Assembly (NCBI GenBank): GCA_030142905.1
Contig: JASJOG010000630.1
Location: forward strand, 1 to 64,000
DNA: 64,000 bases
Direction: 5' to 3'
Source of the DNA: Heliopora coerulea
Lineage: Eukaryota; Cnidaria; Anthozoa; Scleralcyonacea; Helioporidae
In this document: one piece after another, positions 60,901 to 64,000 of the stretch
How the letters are laid out: each line of letters begins with the position of its first letter
How positions within the stretch are numbered: position 1 is the first letter of the stretch
The notes under the pieces: generated by a model
What the model saw: only the letters and a program-made list of their open reading frames with translations
Database searches by the model: none
Told to the model about the DNA's origin: nothing
Translations under genes and position numbers: made by a program

Positions 60901-61505
60901 CTCCTCCACGTGAACTCCTCGACCCCGGGATGCATAGCGCGCCATACATCGCAGAGTTCGAAGGAGTTGGTTAAATCACGCAGAGAAGGTGACCAGTTGT
61001 AAGCCCAGGGGGACCTCGGATTACAGCCGAGGCGATCCGAGCACGGATCTACCACTGTGTTAAAGTCCCCACACAGTAACACGGGAAGGTCTGGGTCTAG
61101 GGCTTGGTAAAAGGATTCGAAAAAGAGACTACCGTCTTTTTTGTTGTTAGGGCCGTAAAGACTTGCGACCTGGAAGTTTAAATTATTGCGGGAAAATTCC
61201 GCAATAACCAGTCTCCCAGAGTCGTCTTTCCAACTACTAACCACCGACAAGGCCTCGGGACGGTAAAGAATGGCAACACCGCGACTACGAGCTGTGCCGG
61301 GCGAGGATATACATTTGTAATTAGTATTTGTTGTGTTAGGGTTAGTACTGGAGAACCAATCAGAGAATTCCTCCTCCGACGTTGAGTGGGTCTCCTGTAA
61401 GCAAACTATGGAAGGCTGAAAGCAGTTCAGCCAGGCTATTAAAGTCTGTCTATTCTCCAGAGACCGAAGCCCCTGGATGTTTAGTGTCAAAATTTGACAG
61501 TTCAT
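57963..61505 (-). CDS. Keno-like ORF2: APE endonuclease / reverse transcriptase
   Basis: 1180 residues, two more than the ORF2 at 33699-37235 (inserted near residue 52). All motifs are intact: Glu38 in QETH, GDFN (Asp147), SDH, LSLDQEKAFD (Asp601), YADD (703-706) and the C-terminal finger from Cys1041. One change lies beside the reverse-transcriptase core (GVRQGCPISP instead of GCPLSP). The start overlaps the ORF1 stop as ATGA. Residues about 895-1120, up to and around the finger, diverge strongly from Keno-like 1, while residues 60-890 and the last ~60 are nearly identical. Confidence 0.93.
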   Translation of the reverse strand: MNCQILTLNIQGLRSLENRQTLIAWLNCFQPSIVCLQETHSTSEEEFSDWFSSTNPNTTNTNYKCISSPGTARSRGVAILYRPEALSVVSSWKDDSGRLVIAEFSRNNLNFQVASLYGPNNKKDGSLFFESFYQALDPDLPVLLCGDFNTVVDPCSDRLGCNPRSPWAYNWSPSLRDLTNSFELCDVWRAMHPGVEEFTWRRPGGGQASRIDMIWLPQRYLGLVSSVGIFPFFRSDHSYVYLDINLPSGVDRGKGLWKFNTSHLKDEAFCNEIAAFWVDWRRERNRFSSLSSWWDAGKARIKRLIRRFSREKSQQQRRKIKSLNATVEHVQRRINNGEQLPGLLEEVRAELASELLTEAKGAQLRAATRWAEDGESSTAYFLRQEKVRGQQRLISGVKRPDGTLATSTKDMIGVWRDYYFKLFSSEHLDEGEQHPFLERLERKLSPAETELCEGDLTEAECERALKQMASNKSPGVDGLPAEFYVRFWGLLGPDLVNVFNSCYRSGKMSKSQRSGTITLLFKKGDPLETANWRPITLLCADYKIAAKALANRLLLVISSVVSPDQSCGIPGRCVGENVRLLHDVVDYANSQALPAAVLSLDQEKAFDRVEWTYMQKVLVKMGFGPSFRRWVALLYGEVFSAVIVNGFVSELFPVRRGVRQGCPISPLLYVLVAESLACAIRADPAIDGFPLPAGGVRHKISQYADDTSALVTSDDSILALVRLFERYEKGSGARLNITKCKALVLGPWRSRTSFPVDFRVSSSHIEVLGSRLSNEGGEDWGPHLKKLEKVFQSWAHRKLSFRGRALITNSLGLSTFWYLGSIRLIPTNIVHEINKLVFPFVWGKKREWLSRSSVTQPLDQGGLGVVEVTRKLSSLYIMWVKRFLSGEYRGWQSFFRFHLRRAFLAAPEERVFGLQNVGDATLRRLPPFYRAVLTAWYSVGGTRAFGAWIVPQPQTDPIPLADVTAHRMYATLGRTNYKPHRCIAKTRELGFGHIEWRAVWKNLNLLRYSRPALDTSWLIAHCILPTADRLLHFGMDVNPSCHCGAPETLVHLFVECPFTAPLLDWFTNLLRRHNSSATRPTTIDILWTYPKPAAPPAGFLALLALIRHQIWIARNSHRFDGLQPEPQISLKRTKSSFRFLLRVQQRHCLTSTFEQEWLAGGVFGFLQPDGSLSFHAELHS

Positions 61506-63097
61506 TTTGATTGTTGTAGTAGAGACTCCAAGGTGGAGTCCAACTCGGTTGTGGGCCGAGGTCGTAGGTTCCCTTGCAAAGCTGTATCGGGAAGGAGGTT
61601 TCCAGAGGCGGTCAGGCGAATGTCAGGGACTTCCCCGGTGTCCGGAACTAAATCTTGGAGGGCTCCAAATTGGCCCAAGGAGATGTCTATGTCTCTGGTG
61701 GAGCGGCGTGAGGATACACCTGTGCCGACCAGGGACGGTTGGGTGCGTTTGCGGGTTGGTGGCCCGCACGAGGAGGTTGAGTCAGTGCTCGAAGTGGAGC
61801 GCGACCGAGAGCGCATCCGGTTGGAGTTGCGGGAGGATGGTCGGCGCTGACGGCGCGGGACTCGGAAGCCATCCCTGTCTGTATCCTGCGCTGGCGGACT
61901 TTCAATGGGTGGGAAGTCTTGAGAGTGCAACGATGTTGAGGTCTCACTGAGTGGGGTATCGCTGGTAGTTATCACAGTGGTGGCCCGGGGATCCACGGCA
62001 CTGGCGTAAGAGGCCGGCGGGGCCAATAACTTCGTACGGTCCAAGGCGTTCGTATCGGCGGCCTCGGAGGAGCTGGTGGTGGTACTTTGGCTGGCAGTGT
62101 TGTTTGGGGTGGCTACGCCCATTTCATTGGTTTCACCGGCGGCGGCAGTTGCGAGGCCGGTGAGCGCGGTGCTGAGCACAGAGTCGTCAGCATCGTGACT
62201 GGGAGAGCAGGCTGTGGCGTCTGTCTCCGCAGTTCTAGCGGGATCGACCCGGTCGGAGCCGGAGTCGGAATCAATTTGATCTTCACTAGGGGGGCTGTTT
62301 GCCCCTTCATTTTCGAGGCCCTCCATGGCGGTCCCTTCCTCGAGGGAGGGGGTCTGTTGGGGGGCATCGGGTTGGGAGTCGTCCGTGCCGGTCGAGGGGG
62401 CAGACGGCGGAGCCGTGGTATCAGAGGCGGGAGTTGTTGCCTCCGAATGGTGGTGGTCTGACGGCGTTGTGGTCTCCGCTGAGGGGGACGGCTGGTCCTG
62501 TGTATCCCCATCGCGAGTGGGGGGAGGGTCGTCACGAGTGGTGGAAGCGTGAGACCGGAGGTAGGGACAGTCGCTGGTGGTATGATCCGGCGACTGGCAT
62601 CGGAAGCACGTCCGTATTTGGCCCCGGTAGAAAATAAGGCACGTGTGCCCGCGGATACGTAGGGCAGACGGAATATTTCTTTGCACTTCCATCAAAATGG
62701 AGAGGGTACCGGTATAGATGCCTCTCTTCGTTTCATGCTTGGCGGCGAATACTTTCCCGTATTTCCCGAGGATGCGGGTTGCAGCCTCTATGGGAATGCC
62801 GATAGCGAGGCGTTGTACAGAGACCCACTTCTTGGAGGAGATGGGCTGCGGTTCCAAGGGGAAGCCTCGTAGGGAAAGGCCAGCACTGAGACATTCTTCC
62901 ATTAATGCGGAAGAGTTGAATGTTATTCGTAACTTCTTACTGGAAATAAATTGTACGCAGTAGAAGTACGAGTTTAATGGCCCATACTGCCCATTGAAGT
63001 CCTCGAGGACTTCATCGAGGGTGACTTTGTCTTGTTCGCGAATGGCCAGTGTTGGAATTACGGCAACAGCCGAACGGTTGGCATACGGAATGGACAT
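61502..63097 (-). CDS. Keno-like ORF1: RNA-binding protein with zinc knuckle
   Basis: 531 residues; the same architecture as 37232-38812, with the zinc knuckle at 164-177, the RMRSRSRSTS patch and a Ser/Thr/Asp-rich tail. The first 180 residues and the C-terminal ~120 are well conserved between the two copies; the tail between them has many substitutions and small indels. The start is MSIPYANRSA, and the stop overlaps the ORF2 ATG. Confidence 0.88.
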   Translation of the reverse strand: MSIPYANRSAVAVIPTLAIREQDKVTLDEVLEDFNGQYGPLNSYFYCVQFISSKKLRITFNSSALMEECLSAGLSLRGFPLEPQPISSKKWVSVQRLAIGIPIEAATRILGKYGKVFAAKHETKRGIYTGTLSILMEVQRNIPSALRIRGHTCLIFYRGQIRTCFRCQSPDHTTSDCPYLRSHASTTRDDPPPTRDGDTQDQPSPSAETTTPSDHHHSEATTPASDTTAPPSAPSTGTDDSQPDAPQQTPSLEEGTAMEGLENEGANSPPSEDQIDSDSGSDRVDPARTAETDATACSPSHDADDSVLSTALTGLATAAAGETNEMGVATPNNTASQSTTTSSSEAADTNALDRTKLLAPPASYASAVDPRATTVITTSDTPLSETSTSLHSQDFPPIESPPAQDTDRDGFRVPRRQRRPSSRNSNRMRSRSRSTSSTDSTSSCGPPTRKRTQPSLVGTGVSSRRSTRDIDISLGQFGALQDLVPDTGEVPDIRLTASGNLLPDTALQGNLRPRPTTELDSTLESLLQQSK

Positions 63098-63486
63098 GAT
63101 AAGTAAAACACACTAACCTCTTGGGTAAAACACACTAAGTCCCAAAATGGTTATCACACGAAGTCCGGTATGCGAATGTCCGCTGGAGAAACGGTGACTA
63201 AGCCAACAATCAAAGGGTCTTTCTAACAGACCAGCAGTATGTCAGTCCAGCTGCAATGGGAGGTCGGCGGAGATCTCGGAGCCAAGACCCAGGACACTCA
63301 AAGGAGGTCGAAACCAGCTGCAGGAACTGTGGTTGAGGATCTAGTAGTCAGAACTCGTAGAAAACTCGAAGTAAAAACTCGTGGAAATCTCGGCGGCTGA
63401 AGGACTAAGATACTAATGTGTTATCGGGAGGACTCCACGAAGCATGCGTCCACACTAGCACTTGTTGATCGCTGGAACTCGGTCGA
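63098..63486 (-). promoter_or_regulatory. Keno-like 3 5' UTR
   Basis: About 390 nt with repeated GAACTCG/AACTCG-type words and no reading frame. It carries the shared block at 63418-63451. At the 5' junction CCGAG of the leader can pair with CTCGG of the U2 remnant. Confidence 0.55.
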
Positions 63487-63618
63487 AGCCAAGAGGCCGA
63501 GAAGCGATAGCGAAAAGGAAAAAAATCAGTTTAAGAACGAAAAACGCCGACAAACATGTTGTGGTTCGTTTTGGTCAGCGGACGTTGCTGTAGCGTACCT
63601 TATTGTTCGGCAAACAAA

Positions 63619-63736
63619 GACTACAACACGGGGTATTCCCAGGCGGTCACCCATCCAAGTACTAACTCCGCCCGACCGGGCTTAACTTCGGTGATCTGAC
63701 GAGAACCGGTGCTTTCCCGGTGGTATGGTCGTAGAC
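63619..63736 (-). rRNA. 5S: 5S rRNA, diverged class
   Basis: Same four substitutions as 56404-56521. Confidence 0.93.
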
Positions 63737-63904
63737 AGGAGGCGTAAGGACTATAGCATTTTTATAGCTAGCGCTGTGTGTGGCGGCCAACTGGACGAAG
63801 ATATTGTTAGGAACGCACCGAACTACACCATCACCTACATCGTGTTTCACTCACTAATCCGTTTTCACTTCAGCTTTACGCTTTGATAGGGAGGGAGGGA
63901 GGGA

Positions 63905-63946
63905 GGGGACGAGCGCGAACGCAGGTCCCCACTACCAGAAATTATA

Positions 63947-63978
<32 letters not shown>

Positions 63979-64000
63979 GGAGTCAACCCAATCGAAGTGC
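63905..64000 (-). ncRNA. U1: U1 snRNA, 3' part, cut by window end
   Basis: 3' part of U1 (including the Sm site), preceded on the plus strand by the GGGA run. The stem-loop I loop lies outside the window, so the variant seen at 56820 cannot be checked here. Confidence 0.9.

Larger units (their letters stand above)
57440..63486 (-). mobile_element. Keno-like 3 non-LTR retrotransposon, full length
   Basis: A 6.05-kb close relative of Keno-like 1 at the same site with no target duplication. Most of ORF2 is nearly identical to Keno-like 1, but ORF1, the 5' UTR and one block of ORF2 (about 58145-58829) are much more different, so the two are mosaics. The 3' UTR hairpin (57526-57544, GTAGC/GCTAC) and the 3' UTR tandem duplication are kept. 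Confidence 0.92.
57276..63508 (-). pseudogene. U2: U2 snRNA (diverged class) split at site I by Keno-like 3
   Basis: 3' segment 57276-57439, with a few substitutions from the reference (e.g. CATACCAGATA near 57400), and 5' segment 63487-63508 with the A16 to C variant (CCTCTTGG). Confidence 0.92.
1..64000 (-). repeat. U1-5S-U2 tandem gene array, ~1083 bp unit
   Basis: The window is built from a repeating unit whose undisturbed length is 1083 bp, seen for example in the run of 5S copies starting at 4236, 5319, 6402, 7485, 8568, 9651 and 10734. Reading the minus strand, each unit gives U1 snRNA, 147 bp spacer, 5S rRNA, 110 bp spacer, U2 snRNA and 358 bp spacer. Copies are almost identical, as expected from concerted evolution. 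Length departures come from mobile elements inside U2. A second, diverged unit class occupies the right end (56272-57439 and 63487-64000). Linkage of 5S with snRNA genes is known in several animal groups; all three genes in one unit in one orientation is clear here. Confidence 0.97.

Noticed and set aside
1..64000. CRISPR-like array
   Set aside because: Regular repeats here are ~1 kb gene units in an animal genome, with no short repeat-spacer pattern.

Overview
The window is nuclear DNA of an animal, judging by metazoan-type U1 and U2 snRNAs and animal-type non-LTR retrotransposons; I cannot name the phylum. Nearly all of it is one tandem array of small-RNA genes. The basic unit is about 1083 bp and carries, all on the minus strand, U1 snRNA, then 5S rRNA, then U2 snRNA (U1 to 5S 147 bp, 5S to U2 110 bp, U2 to the next U1 358 bp). 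I count 27 5S copies (2 truncated), 27 U1 copies (the last cut by the window end) and 26 U2 loci. Exactly half of the U2 loci (13) are split by mobile elements, always in the sense of U2, whereas no U1 is split and 5S is hit only where one element reaches into it.

Two docking sites in U2 are used. Site I (between U2 nt 22 and 23; target duplication 0-2 bp) holds three 6.0-6.5 kb Keno-like (Tx1-clade) retrotransposons with ORF1 (zinc knuckle) and ORF2 (APE endonuclease plus reverse transcriptase) at 33176-39187, 49796-56271 and 57440-63486. It also holds two ORF1-only 'half' elements (40271-42008, 45949-47630) and a non-coding element (2265-3177, with a second copy cut by the window start). 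Site II (bottom-strand junction at nt 38/39, 20-21 bp target duplication) holds seven AT-rich 1.75-1.79 kb elements of three families (A x5, B, C). Each encodes one roughly 470-residue protein with no reverse transcriptase, which I do not recognise.

Layout: 1-3270, two units disrupted by the non-coding element, with homopolymer-type errors up to about 2.3 kb; 3270-11520, clean array; 11521-31031, array with A and B insertions; 31032-48800, array with Keno-like 1, half-element 1, C and half-element 2; 48845-64000, Keno-like 2 and 3 separated by a diverged unit class with its own 5S and U1 variants.

The most interesting signals are: (1) the first ~31 nt of the B and C elements (and much of A) are complementary to the U2 5' remnant just upstream, and every difference between families keeps pairing; (2) a covarying hairpin follows in each leader; (3) site-I elements share a covarying 3' UTR hairpin, as expected for shared reverse-transcriptase recognition; (4) a U2 stem-loop I variant occurs only at 5' junctions of site-I insertions, suggesting that element RNA starts at the U2 promoter and carries U2 sequence with it; (5) two unrelated lineages of RT-less, protein-coding parasites live in the same gene.
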